A stretch of 64,000 nt of DNA from JAAXKN01 sp036261625 (GTDB lineage Bacteria; Bacteroidota; Ignavibacteria; Ignavibacteriales; SURF-24), in contig DATAKL010000057.1 in assembly GCA_036261625.1 (NCBI GenBank), positions 124,001 through 188,000 of the forward strand, given 5' to 3'. Under the pieces are notes generated by a model. The model saw nothing but the letters and a program-made list of their open reading frames with translations, did no database searches and was not told where the DNA came from. The position numbers and the translations under genes were made by a program. Positions 1 through 8,557 of the stretch are shown here, piece by piece; positions within the stretch are counted from its first letter, which is position 1; each line of letters begins with the position of its first letter.

Positions 1-954
1 ACGCTTATTACGGTAAGAAGCGATCTTTTTTCACCTGTTGAAACCCTGTCGCCTGAATCTGTTACTATTCATGAATTTGCGCACCAGTATTTCTACGGCA
101 TGGCGGCAAACAATGAGGTCTACGAAGCCTGGATGGATGAAGGGCTTTCTTCATACCTGACAGATAAAATAATGGAGCGTTATTACGGACATGCTCTTAT
201 CAGCTTTAAGCTTTTCGGCTTTTACCCGGTATTTGGTCTCGATTTCCTTTCGGTAAGTGAGCTTCCGCTGGTTTATACACTTGGCGCTTATCCCGTGCCC
301 GAAGGCATGCAGGCGCTTTCAGGATACTACAGGAGCCCTTCTTCTTCGGCAATTGCAGACACATCCTATAAACTGCCTGATGCTCAAAGCTACGTCATCT
401 CCGGCTACTACAAGCCTGAGCTGATGCTGATATCCATGGAAAGATATTTAGGGCGCGGGAAAGTGCTCTCGATTCTGAAGGACTTCTTTAATACTTACAG
501 GTTTACTCATCCAAAGGGAGAGGATTTTATAAACACAGTATTGAAAGATTCGCCTGAGGATATGAACTGGTTCTTTTCCAACATGTATTCTTCTTCTGCA
601 TCATTTGATTACAGGATAAAATATGTCAGGAGTACCGGTCTGAAAGACGAATATGAAGTTACGGCTGAAAGGCCCGGTGACGGCATTTTTAAAGAAGATG
701 TTGTTTTGTACACAGACCGGGACACTATTCTTCAGAAATGGAACGGGGAAGAAAGATGGAAGAAATTTATCTTCAGAACCCCGCACGAAGTACTGGGCGC
801 AGAAATAGATCCCTTTAGAAAAAACATCCTGGATCTTAATTACGCGAATAATTCTTACATTATCCATAAGCAGTACGGCGGTAGCACTAACCTTACTGTG
901 CGCTGGCTTTTCTGGATTCAGAACTTACTTTTAATCATCAGCAGTATCGCATGA
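1..954 (+). CDS. M1-family metallopeptidase, 3' fragment
   Basis: The reading frame is open from the first base, so this is the C-terminal part of a gene that starts before the window. Near base 70 it encodes HEFAH, and 18 residues after the second His comes the E of WMDEG. This HEXXH-(18)-E arrangement is the zinc site of M1 (aminopeptidase N-like) gluzincins. The part in the window is 317 residues; the region after the zinc site resembles the helical domain of M1 enzymes, and a hydrophobic segment (FWIQNLLLIISSIA) at the very end suggests a membrane anchor. The stop overlaps the next start (ATGA, 951-954), so the two genes are probably translationally coupled. Family is fairly certain; substrate is unknown. 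Confidence 0.8.
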   Translation, partial: TLITVRSDLFSPVETLSPESVTIHEFAHQYFYGMAANNEVYEAWMDEGLSSYLTDKIMERYYGHALISFKLFGFYPVFGLDFLSVSELPLVYTLGAYPVPEGMQALSGYYRSPSSSAIADTSYKLPDAQSYVISGYYKPELMLISMERYLGRGKVLSILKDFFNTYRFTHPKGEDFINTVLKDSPEDMNWFFSNMYSSSASFDYRIKYVRSTGLKDEYEVTAERPGDGIFKEDVVLYTDRDTILQKWNGEERWKKFIFRTPHEVLGAEIDPFRKNILDLNYANNSYIIHKQYGGSTNLTVRWLFWIQNLLLIISSIA

Positions 955-1853
955 TTTTGAAACTAAAAGATATATTCCGCCCGGCTTTGAGGCTGCTTAG
1001 CCATAATCATAAATTCATATGGCTCTACTGGGGTACTAACCTGGCCTTTGCTGTTGTACTGTCGCTTCCCATTTATTATCTGCTTAGCGATAACCTGATC
1101 CATTCCTCTCTAAGCGAGAGCCTGAGCTCGGGCTTTGATTACATATGGTACCTGCAGTTCAGGAACCTGTATAAGACAAATATCGGTGAAATCCCTTTTA
1201 TGATTTATGGGATTGGCGGGATCTACGTATTGATACAGACGTTTTTCTTAGGCGGACTTATTTCAGTTTATAATAATACAAAGAAAAACCACTATGTCGA
1301 TTTCTTCTTCGGAGGCGTAAAGTACTGGTACCGCTTTACAAAGGTTCTTCTTCTCTCACTTATATTTTACGGACTGGCCTTTGAGCTAAATGACCTTACG
1401 GGGGAGCTTCTTACATATTTATTTGCAAATCAGGAAAAGATAATCTTCGAGTTTATACTGAGAGCTTCGCGCTACATTTTCCTGATCTTCCTGCTTGGGA
1501 TGGTAACTGTTGTTGGGGATTACCTGAAAGTTTCCTTAGGCACAACCGACAGCAGCAGGATATTGCCGGCAATTCCTCCGGTTTTGAAGTTCCTGAAGGA
1601 TAATTTCAGCCGTATCTTTACTGTGTTTTTTCTTATTGCCTTACTTGGCGCTCTTGGCGCCATAGTTTATAATCTCCTCAATGATCTTCTTCCTAAGAGC
1701 CACTACGTTTACTTACTTCTTACCTTTATTCTTCAACAATTCTTAATTATATTTAGGTTATTAATAAAAATGCTTTTTACAGCATCAGAAGTAATTTTAT
1801 ACAAAGATATCAATGCACAGGTAATTCCTGCGCAGGTTGAAGAAGTCATTTAG
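951..1853 (+). CDS. Multi-pass membrane protein of unknown function
   Basis: A 300-residue protein with about six hydrophobic segments (around residues 22-45, 83-110, 125-150, 165-190, 220-245 and 258-280). No catalytic motif is recognised. The ATG overlaps the stop of the upstream M1 peptidase by 4 bp, and peptide deformylase follows 8 bp downstream, so it belongs to the same transcription unit. Coupling to the peptidase suggests that the two work together at the membrane; this is inference from position only. Confidence 0.6.
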   Translation: MILKLKDIFRPALRLLSHNHKFIWLYWGTNLAFAVVLSLPIYYLLSDNLIHSSLSESLSSGFDYIWYLQFRNLYKTNIGEIPFMIYGIGGIYVLIQTFFLGGLISVYNNTKKNHYVDFFFGGVKYWYRFTKVLLLSLIFYGLAFELNDLTGELLTYLFANQEKIIFEFILRASRYIFLIFLLGMVTVVGDYLKVSLGTTDSSRILPAIPPVLKFLKDNFSRIFTVFFLIALLGALGAIVYNLLNDLLPKSHYVYLLLTFILQQFLIIFRLLIKMLFTASEVILYKDINAQVIPAQVEEVI

Positions 1854-1861
1854 GAGAAGTA

Positions 1862-2410
1862 ATGTCGATACTACCAATAACAATTTACGGCGACAGGATA
1901 TTAAGAGATAAAACCAAACAGGTTACAGATATTGATATACAGACAATCAAAGAGATAAAGGCTATGTTTGCAACCATGCGTAATGCCAACGGTATAGGTC
2001 TGGCTGCAAACCAGGTGGGCTTAAATAAGTCCATGTTTGTTATAGATGTTTCCCCCGTGGAAGGTTACGAGAAAATTAAACCGATTGTAATGATAAATCC
2101 CAAAATCATTCTTACCTCCGATGAAAAGATCCCGATGGAAGAAGGGTGCCTTAGTGTTCCGAATTTGAGAGCCGATGTTATCCGTCCCAAGCTGATTAAA
2201 GTGGCTTATCATGATACGGATATGAACGAACAGACACTGGAAGCTGATGAGCTTTTTGCAAGGGTCATTCAGCACGAATTCGACCATCTGCAGGGCGTCT
2301 TCTTTACAGATAAAATTTCTGAAGAGGAGAAGAAGAAAGTTAAAAAAGAACTCAACAGAATCAAAAGCCGCAAGATAGACGTAGACTACCCGATAGCTGA
2401 AAAAGACTAA
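1862..2410 (+). CDS. def: Peptide deformylase
   Basis: Removes the formyl group from the N-terminal methionine of nascent proteins in the cytoplasm. All three family boxes are present: GIGLAANQVG (about residues 44-53), EGCLSVP with the metal ligand Cys96, and QHEFDHLQG with His138, Glu139 and His142. At 182 residues the length is normal. An AGGAG-type ribosome site lies just before the ATG. It is followed 21 bp later by fmt, the enzyme that adds the formyl group to initiator Met-tRNA, a classic bacterial pairing. Confidence 0.97.
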   Translation: MSILPITIYGDRILRDKTKQVTDIDIQTIKEIKAMFATMRNANGIGLAANQVGLNKSMFVIDVSPVEGYEKIKPIVMINPKIILTSDEKIPMEEGCLSVPNLRADVIRPKLIKVAYHDTDMNEQTLEADELFARVIQHEFDHLQGVFFTDKISEEEKKKVKKELNRIKSRKIDVDYPIAEKD

Positions 2411-2431
2411 AACATACCGGAAGAAATTGTA

Positions 2432-3331
2432 ATGAAAATAATATTCATGGGTACCCCCGACTTTGCCATACCTTCACTGAAGGCGCTCATTGAAAGCCGC
2501 CACCGTGTTCTGGCAGTTGTAACTACTCCCGATAAGGAACGCGGGCGCGGGCAGAAAGTGACTTTTACGCCGGTTAAGGAGTTTGCACTTCTAAACAACA
2601 TTGAAGTGCTTCAGCCTGTTTCCCTTAAAGATGAAAGTTTTATTTCCCGCCTGAAGGAGCTCGCAGCCGACCTTTACGTTGTTGTGGCTTTCAGGATTCT
2701 TCCCAAAGAGGTTTATACAATTCCTCCCAAAGGGGCATTTAACCTGCATGGGTCCTTACTTCCAAAGTACCGCGGGGCAGCACCCATTCAGTGGGCTGTC
2801 ATAAACGGGGACAATGAAACGGGACTTACAACTTTCTTCCTGCAGGAGAAGGTGGATACGGGAAACATCATCTTAAGAGAAAGAGTGGAAATTCCGGACA
2901 CAGATGATTTCGGCACGCTGCACGACAGGATGAGCCCCATCGGAGCAGAGCTCGTTTTGAAGACAGTGGATCTGATTGAAAAGGGGAATGTATTCGTTGC
3001 TTCACAGGAAGATGCCGAAGCCACGCCGGCTCCCAAGATCACAAAAGAGACAATGCATATAGACTGGAGACAGCCTGCCCTTAAGGTGCACAATTTAATA
3101 CGCGGGCTTTCGCCCTATCCCGGTGCATTCTTCATGCATAACGGGAAGGTAATAAAGGTTTATAAATCCTCACTTAATTTCGATAAGAAACTTTCCCCCG
3201 GTGAAATTTTTCAGACAAAAACTGAAGCCATAATTGGCTGCGGCATGGATGCCGTAAATCTTCTTGAAGTGCAGGCAGAAGGCCGCCGCCGCATGGGAAT
3301 AGAGGAATTCCTCAGGGGCTATAAATTTTAA
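2432..3331 (+). CDS. fmt: Methionyl-tRNA formyltransferase
   Basis: Transfers a formyl group from 10-formyl-tetrahydrofolate to Met-tRNA(fMet) for translation initiation. The N-terminal formyltransferase fold begins IIFMGTPDFAIPSL. The signature HGSLLPKYRGAAPIQWA (near residues 109-125) contains the catalytic Asn/His region typical of the family. The C-terminal OB-like tRNA-binding domain is present. The 299-residue length is slightly short but normal. It lies directly downstream of def. Confidence 0.96.
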   Translation: MKIIFMGTPDFAIPSLKALIESRHRVLAVVTTPDKERGRGQKVTFTPVKEFALLNNIEVLQPVSLKDESFISRLKELAADLYVVVAFRILPKEVYTIPPKGAFNLHGSLLPKYRGAAPIQWAVINGDNETGLTTFFLQEKVDTGNIILRERVEIPDTDDFGTLHDRMSPIGAELVLKTVDLIEKGNVFVASQEDAEATPAPKITKETMHIDWRQPALKVHNLIRGLSPYPGAFFMHNGKVIKVYKSSLNFDKKLSPGEIFQTKTEAIIGCGMDAVNLLEVQAEGRRRMGIEEFLRGYKF

Positions 3332-3557
3332 TATTTTTAGGGATGTCTGGAATCCTTCCAGGCATCCTCGCTCTCCTGAATCTTCACGGCCTGGTCATAT
3401 CTCAGCTGCTTTCTAAACCTTGAACGTCGAACCTTGAACTTTGAACTCTTCTTTCCTTTCTGAATATTTCTCTTTATAATAAAAAATATGCCGTTTGAGG
3501 CGGCAGATGGCTGCTGCAGCCATATCTTAGCAAAATGAAAGAGAAAGAGGGCACTAA
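3332..3557 (+). promoter_or_regulatory. Intergenic leader upstream of cystathionine beta-synthase with two hairpins
   Basis: No gene is seen in these 226 bases. Around 3418-3446 there is a run of related short words (TTGAACGTCGAACC, TTGAACTTTGAACT) that looks like degenerate repetition. Closer to the start codon, two small hairpins follow each other: TGCCG/CGGCA (3489-3505) and ATGGCT/AGCCAT (3507-3523). They could be a structured mRNA leader of the sulfur amino acid genes, but they do not match a riboswitch that I recognise. The ribosome site is AGAGAAAGAGGG before the ATG at 3558. Confidence 0.3.
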
Positions 3558-4928
3558 ATGGAATATAAAAACAGCATACTTGAACTGGTGGGGAACACTC
3601 CCTTAATTAAGCTCCAGAGGGTGAACCGGGGCCTTAAACCCCGGATATTTGCCAAGCTCGAATCCTTTAACCCGGGCGGAAGCGTTAAGGACCGCATCGG
3701 TATGGCTATGGTTGAGGACGCCGAAAAAAGAGGAGCACTCAGTCCAGGCGGAACTATCATTGAAGCTACCAGCGGAAATACAGGCATAGGTCTGGCACTT
3801 GCCGCAGCCGTTAAGGGCTATAAGTCGCTCTTCGTCTGTACCGATAAGGTGAGCGTCGAAAAGATAAATTACCTTAAGGCGCTAGGGGCTGAGGTAATTG
3901 TAGTTTCAAATGCGGTTAAACCCGAGAGTCCCGAGTCATACGTGAATGTGGCCAAAAGAATTGCGCTCGAGACCTCGAACTCCATCTTCATGTACCAGTA
4001 CTCAAACCCCGCAAACCCTGCCATACATTATCAGACTACCGGTCCCGAACTCTGGCGCCAGACGGACGGAAAAATCACTCACTTTGTAACCAATATCGGT
4101 ACTGGCGGAACAATAAGCGGAACGGGACGATTCTTAAAGGAAAAGAACCCCAACATAAAAGTAATTGCTGCCGATCCTGTGGGATCTATATTCAAGGAAT
4201 ATAAGGAACATGGAGTCACAACTGAAGGATCGCCATACCTCGTTGAGGGAATAGGGCAGGACTGTATCCCCGAGAACGTGCACTTCCAGTATATTGACGA
4301 GATCATTACGGTAAGCGACAGGCAGTCCTTTGCCGCGGCGCGCAAGCTTACGCGCCAGGAAGGTATCTTCTGCGGCGGAAGCACTGGCACAAACTTGCAC
4401 GTAGCGCTTATGATTGCGCAGGACTTAAGTGAAAATGACGTACTGGTTTTTGTCGTAAGCGACACGGGTGAACGCTATTTATCAAAGTTTCACAATGAGG
4501 AATGGTTAAGAGAAAAAAGACTCCTTTTAAGTGAAGCCAAAACACTCGGCGACATTTCAAGAGCAAAAAGATCGGGAAATATAAAGAAGCTTATCTCTGT
4601 CGATGCCAGAGACAAAATAAAGTCTGCCATAAAGCTGATGAATGAAAAAGGAATCTCCCAGCTTCCCGTAATGGACGGGGGAGAGCCCGTTGGAAGCCTC
4701 CGCGAACCGAAGTTCATGGCCTCGGTCCTGGAAGATCCGGCACTCATGGAAGAGGAAGTCTCAAAGCTTATGGTTGAAACTTTTCCCGTACTCGACATGA
4801 ATGCCGATCTTCCGGAAGTTAAACGTCATCTAACGCGCACAACTGCCGTCCTGGCTTCCGAGTACGGAAGGGTTGTGGACCTTGTAACAAGATACGACCT
4901 GATTGAATATTCGGGAGCTTATCAGTAA
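3558..4928 (+). CDS. Cystathionine beta-synthase (PLP domain plus two CBS domains)
   Basis: Condenses serine with homocysteine to give cystathionine, the first step of reverse transsulfuration. The fold-type II PLP domain covers about residues 1-325: Lys44 in GGSVKDRIG is the expected Schiff-base lysine, TSGNTG (71-76) is the substrate loop, and the Gly-rich GTGGTISGTG loop binds the PLP phosphate. Residues about 335-456 carry a Bateman pair of CBS motifs (e.g. ISQLPVMDGGEPVG), so activity may be tuned by an adenosyl ligand. There is no N-terminal haem domain. A cystathionine lyase family gene follows 32 bp later, which favours CBS over a plain cysteine synthase; the latter cannot be excluded. 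Confidence 0.88.
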   Translation: MEYKNSILELVGNTPLIKLQRVNRGLKPRIFAKLESFNPGGSVKDRIGMAMVEDAEKRGALSPGGTIIEATSGNTGIGLALAAAVKGYKSLFVCTDKVSVEKINYLKALGAEVIVVSNAVKPESPESYVNVAKRIALETSNSIFMYQYSNPANPAIHYQTTGPELWRQTDGKITHFVTNIGTGGTISGTGRFLKEKNPNIKVIAADPVGSIFKEYKEHGVTTEGSPYLVEGIGQDCIPENVHFQYIDEIITVSDRQSFAAARKLTRQEGIFCGGSTGTNLHVALMIAQDLSENDVLVFVVSDTGERYLSKFHNEEWLREKRLLLSEAKTLGDISRAKRSGNIKKLISVDARDKIKSAIKLMNEKGISQLPVMDGGEPVGSLREPKFMASVLEDPALMEEEVSKLMVETFPVLDMNADLPEVKRHLTRTTAVLASEYGRVVDLVTRYDLIEYSGAYQ

Positions 4929-4960
4929 TTTTCCAATACTTAAAATAAAAAGGAACTATT

Positions 4961-6094
4961 ATGGGATTTTCAACTGACGCTATTCATGCCGGGCAGAGGC
5001 CTGACCCTACGACCGGTGCTGTAATTACACCAATTTACCAGACATCAACCTATGCTCAGGAGGAACTCGGCAAGCATAAAGGCTATGAATATGGAAGAAC
5101 TCAGAACCTGACCAGGGAAGCCCTGGAAAATAATATTGCAACACTTGAAAAAGGAAAGTACGGAATTGCATTCGCCTCGGGACTTGCAGCTGAGCATGCC
5201 CTGATGAGCCTCGTTAAGGCAGGGGACCATGTAATCGGCTCCCACAACGTTTACGGCGGCACATACCGCCTCTTTGAACTTGTGATGAAGGATTATGGAA
5301 TTGAATACTCATGGGTCGATACGAGCGACGTAAGGAACATTGAAAAAGCGGTTAAGAAAAATACAAAGCTCGTTTTCCTGGAGACTCCCACTAACCCTAT
5401 GCTCGTTCTTACAGATCTTGCAGAGGCTGCAAAAGTCTGCAGGAAACATAACCTCATAAGCGTTGTGGATAACACATTCATGAGTCCTTACTTTCAGAAC
5501 CCTCTTACACTTGGAATAGACATTGTAATCCACAGCTCCACAAAATACATCAACGGCCACAGCGACGTCATAGGCGGAATTCTTATTACAAGTAACGACG
5601 ACATCCATAAACGCTTAAGATATATTCAGAATGCCGCGGGCGGCGTGCCTTCGCCATTCGACTGCTGGCTTATACTCCGCTCAACGAAAACTCTTGCCGT
5701 AAGAATGGAGCGTCATAACGTGAATGCCATGACACTGGCTGAGTACTTTAATAAATCGGGCCTGGTTAAGAAGGTAATTTATCCGGGGCTCCAGACCCAT
5801 CCGCAGCATGAGCTTGCAAAAAAACAGATGAGGGGCTTCGGCGGAATGATGTCTTTGGAAGTGGGGGATGAAAAGCGTGCCCGCCACCTTCTTAAAAGTG
5901 TGAAGATTTTTACACTCGGTGAAAGCCTTGGAGGGGTGGAAAGTCTTATTTCCCATCCGTCCTCAATGACGCACGCTTCAGTGCCTAAGGCGGAAAAGGA
6001 AAAGTTCGGACTTACCGAAAGCCTGGTCCGCCTCTCAGTGGGTCTTGAAGACGTGGAGGATCTGATTGAGGACATAGAAAGAGGGTTGAAATAA
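4961..6094 (+). CDS. Cystathionine gamma-lyase/gamma-synthase family enzyme
   Basis: A PLP enzyme of the Cys/Met metabolism family, 377 residues. HSSTKYINGHSD places the PLP lysine at Lys195. The active-site loop YGRTQNLTR (44-52) replaces the commoner YSRxxNPT, and ETPTNP (141-146) and the SHPSSMTHA segment near the C-terminus are typical. Placed 32 bp after cystathionine beta-synthase, its most likely job is to split cystathionine into cysteine, 2-oxobutyrate and ammonia. Sequence alone does not separate gamma-lyase from gamma-synthase. Confidence 0.9.
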   Translation: MGFSTDAIHAGQRPDPTTGAVITPIYQTSTYAQEELGKHKGYEYGRTQNLTREALENNIATLEKGKYGIAFASGLAAEHALMSLVKAGDHVIGSHNVYGGTYRLFELVMKDYGIEYSWVDTSDVRNIEKAVKKNTKLVFLETPTNPMLVLTDLAEAAKVCRKHNLISVVDNTFMSPYFQNPLTLGIDIVIHSSTKYINGHSDVIGGILITSNDDIHKRLRYIQNAAGGVPSPFDCWLILRSTKTLAVRMERHNVNAMTLAEYFNKSGLVKKVIYPGLQTHPQHELAKKQMRGFGGMMSLEVGDEKRARHLLKSVKIFTLGESLGGVESLISHPSSMTHASVPKAEKEKFGLTESLVRLSVGLEDVEDLIEDIERGLK

Positions 6095-6193
6095 TGATCG
6101 TAAAATCCTATCATATCGTGTGAAAAATATGGAAGTGAGATTAGCAGAAAGGGAAAACAAAAATAAAAGGTCAAAGTTTTAAGAGGAGGTTTT

Positions 6194-7522
6194 ATGGCTT
6201 CTGAGTCCAACGTCAAGAACGAAAAAAAGGTTGTTGACGACACAAAGTATTCCATGGATACACATCTGATCTATGGAAAGAATATCACCACAAAATGGGA
6301 TTATTCGCACCACGTGGTCTCACCAATTTCATCTTCAACCACATTCCGCCTGGATTCTGTCGAGCGCGGAGCACAGGGCTTTATCAGCTTTGCCAACACG
6401 CCGAGCATGAGGGAGGATGAGACGCCGATTTACATTTACGACAGGCTTGGAGAACCTAATAAGGACATACTGGAAGAAAACCTGGCCTATATTGAAAAAG
6501 GGGAGACGGCCGTAACCTTTGCCACAGGCATGGGCGCCATATCGGGCGTCCTGGGCATTCTGGTTAAAACAGGAGATGAAATAATAGCACATAAGACACT
6601 CTACGGCTGCACCATTTCTCTTCTGGATAACTGGTATCCCAGATATAATATTAAGGTAACCTATACCGATCTTACAAGTCCTGAAAATCTGGAACAGATT
6701 ATTACAAATGATACAAAGGTAATTTACTTTGAAAGCCCTGCCAACCCGAACCTGGTTATCATCGATATCGAAGCAATTGCAAAAATTGTAAGAGAAGTAA
6801 ATAAGGACCGTTCTGAAGCCAATCAGATAAAGATTGTAGTCGACAATACATTCTCAACTCCCTACTGCCAGCGCCCGCTGGACTTTGGAGCCGACTTTGT
6901 TGTGCACTCGCTTACCAAGGGTATTGGCGGCTTTGGTACAGACATGGGCGGCGTTGTAATAGGAAAGAAGGCTTACCGCGATATGCTGCTTCTTTACCGC
7001 AAGGATTTCGGCGGAGTGTTAAATACAAAAAGCGCCTGGGCAATTCTGACCTACGGGCTTCCATCGCTTGCCGTCAGGCAGCGCCAGATGATAAGGAGTG
7101 CGCAGAGGATTGCAGAGTACTTAAGCCGTCATCCGAAAGTTGAGTTTGTAAATTACCCCGGGCTTCCCGAGTTTAAGTTTTTTGAACTGGCCAAAAGGCA
7201 GATGGTGGATTTTAACGGCAACTTTGCCCCCGGGAGTCTCATTTATTTTGTTTTGAAGGGTGCAACGCCCGGGGAAAGCCGCGAAAACGGAAGGCGCTAC
7301 ATGAACTATGTTGCCGATCACGCCTATACGATGACGCTGGCTGTAAGTCTGGGGCACACGAGAACCTTAATTGAGCACCCGGCTTCAATGACGCATTCGG
7401 TTGTTCCTGCAGACAAGCTTTTTGAGAAGGGCATAGATCCCGGCGGCATAAGGCTTGCCATAGGTCTCGAGAACACAGACGACCTCCTCTCAGATCTGGA
7501 GGAGTGCCTGAAGGTGGTATAA
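6194..7522 (+). CDS. Second Cys/Met-metabolism PLP enzyme, divergent (gamma-lyase or sulfhydrylase type)
   Basis: A 442-residue member of the same PLP family as its upstream neighbour but clearly not a recent duplicate. HSLTKGIGGFGTDMGG carries the PLP lysine Lys242; YDRLGEPN (82-89) stands where YxRxxNPT is usual; ESPANPN and EHPASMTHS are conserved. An N-terminal extension of about 20 charged residues is unusual. Candidates are methionine gamma-lyase, O-acetylhomoserine sulfhydrylase or a cystathionine lyase with other specificity; I cannot choose. A strong AAGAGGAGG ribosome site precedes the ATG. Confidence 0.82.
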   Translation: MASESNVKNEKKVVDDTKYSMDTHLIYGKNITTKWDYSHHVVSPISSSTTFRLDSVERGAQGFISFANTPSMREDETPIYIYDRLGEPNKDILEENLAYIEKGETAVTFATGMGAISGVLGILVKTGDEIIAHKTLYGCTISLLDNWYPRYNIKVTYTDLTSPENLEQIITNDTKVIYFESPANPNLVIIDIEAIAKIVREVNKDRSEANQIKIVVDNTFSTPYCQRPLDFGADFVVHSLTKGIGGFGTDMGGVVIGKKAYRDMLLLYRKDFGGVLNTKSAWAILTYGLPSLAVRQRQMIRSAQRIAEYLSRHPKVEFVNYPGLPEFKFFELAKRQMVDFNGNFAPGSLIYFVLKGATPGESRENGRRYMNYVADHAYTMTLAVSLGHTRTLIEHPASMTHSVVPADKLFEKGIDPGGIRLAIGLENTDDLLSDLEECLKVV

Positions 7523-7531
7523 TTTTCTCAA

Positions 7532-7678
7532 TGAATAGCCACGGCCTTTTAGGCCGTGGTTAGCGGGATTTCCTCCTCTTTTGGGCTTTAGCCCCCGATT
7601 TTCCGTCCGGAAATCTGTGGCTAAAGCCGGGAATTTTTGGGATCATTTTCCCACGGCCTAAAAGGCCGTGGCTATTCA
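7532..7678. repeat. Dispersed palindromic repeat, family B, copy 1
   Basis: A 147-bp imperfect inverted repeat. It opens with TGAATAGCCACGG, continues as the hairpin CCACGGCC-TTTTA-GGCCGTGG, has an internal pair GGGCTTTAGCCCC / GTGGCTAAAGCC, and closes with CCACGGCCTAAAAGGCCGTGG followed by CTATTCA, the reverse complement of the start. Related copies lie at 50597-50994 and 53549-53705. It sits in the 288-bp gap between two same-strand genes. The architecture is that of a REPIN or MITE-like element; no protein is encoded. The rest of the gap (7679-7810) is AT-rich and probably holds the promoter of the next gene. Confidence 0.85.
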
Positions 7679-7810
7679 GGAAAAATCCCCCCAGTTTTCC
7701 GCCAAAGTACCCGCCCATGGTGCTTTCCCTTTTTGCTTTTAATTTCTGCTTTTATTTGATAGTTTTATAAGTCCGTTTTATAAAATTCTTGAAAAAGGCA
7801 GATAATATTA

Positions 7811-8557
7811 ATGGTTATCTTACAAAGCTTGATCTTTAGAAAATATCCTGAAATTGTTTTCGGTTTTAGTACAAAAATAGATTCTGAGGCAGGGTCTCCT
7901 TACTTCTTTAACCTGTCGCTTTCCGTAGGCGATGATGCTGAAAGGGTAAAAACTAACAGAAAAGAGTTCTTTCATGCACTGAACATGTCTGAAGAGTCGG
8001 TTGCCCTGCAGAAACAGACTCATAGCGACATCTGCTCTTATGCCTCAAAGGCAGGCATGTGCGGCGAAAGCGACGCCTTAATAACAGATAAGAAAAACCT
8101 GGGACTCGGCGTTTCGGTTGCCGACTGCACACCGGTATTTCTCTATGACCCCGTCCAAAAGGTCATTGCTGCAGTACACTCGGGCTGGAGGGGTACTCAG
8201 AAGAAAATTCTTGCAGGTACGCTTAAGAAGATGCTGAATGAATATAATTCACGCCCTGAGGACCTCAAAGCATATATCGGACCTTCCATAAGTCAGGATA
8301 ATTATGAGGTGGGAAGTGAATTTAGAGAGCTTTTTGACCCCAAATACCTCAAGCCTTCAGGGGACAAGTACCTTCTGGATGTAAAAGGGGCAAACCTGGA
8401 TATCCTGCTTGAGGCAGGTGTTCCGCGCCGAAGCATTCAGATCTCAGAACTCTGTACTTACAAAATGAAGAATATGCTCCACTCCTACAGAAGGGACGGA
8501 CTTCAGTCCGGACGGCTTTTAGGCATAATTGCAATGAAGGATAATAATGAACTCTGA
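7811..8557 (+). CDS. pgeF: PgeF/YfiH-type multicopper 'laccase-domain' protein (purine nucleoside phosphorylase)
   Basis: A 248-residue member of the DUF152/YfiH family. Enzymes of this family have been annotated as polyphenol oxidases and later shown to act on purine nucleosides; in E. coli the protein is linked to peptidoglycan fidelity. Family markers seen are KQTHSD (near residue 73), VADCTPVFLYDP, the HSGWRGT block with its metal-binding His, and YIGPSISQDNYEVG. Ends 11 bp inside the following transporter gene, which suggests coupled translation. Confidence 0.9.
   Translation: MVILQSLIFRKYPEIVFGFSTKIDSEAGSPYFFNLSLSVGDDAERVKTNRKEFFHALNMSEESVALQKQTHSDICSYASKAGMCGESDALITDKKNLGLGVSVADCTPVFLYDPVQKVIAAVHSGWRGTQKKILAGTLKKMLNEYNSRPEDLKAYIGPSISQDNYEVGSEFRELFDPKYLKPSGDKYLLDVKGANLDILLEAGVPRRSIQISELCTYKMKNMLHSYRRDGLQSGRLLGIIAMKDNNEL

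Noticed and set aside
3332..3557. SAM riboswitch upstream of cystathionine beta-synthase
   Set aside because: Hairpins exist, but I could not see the conserved core of SAM-I, SAM-II or SAM-IV, nor a terminator switch.
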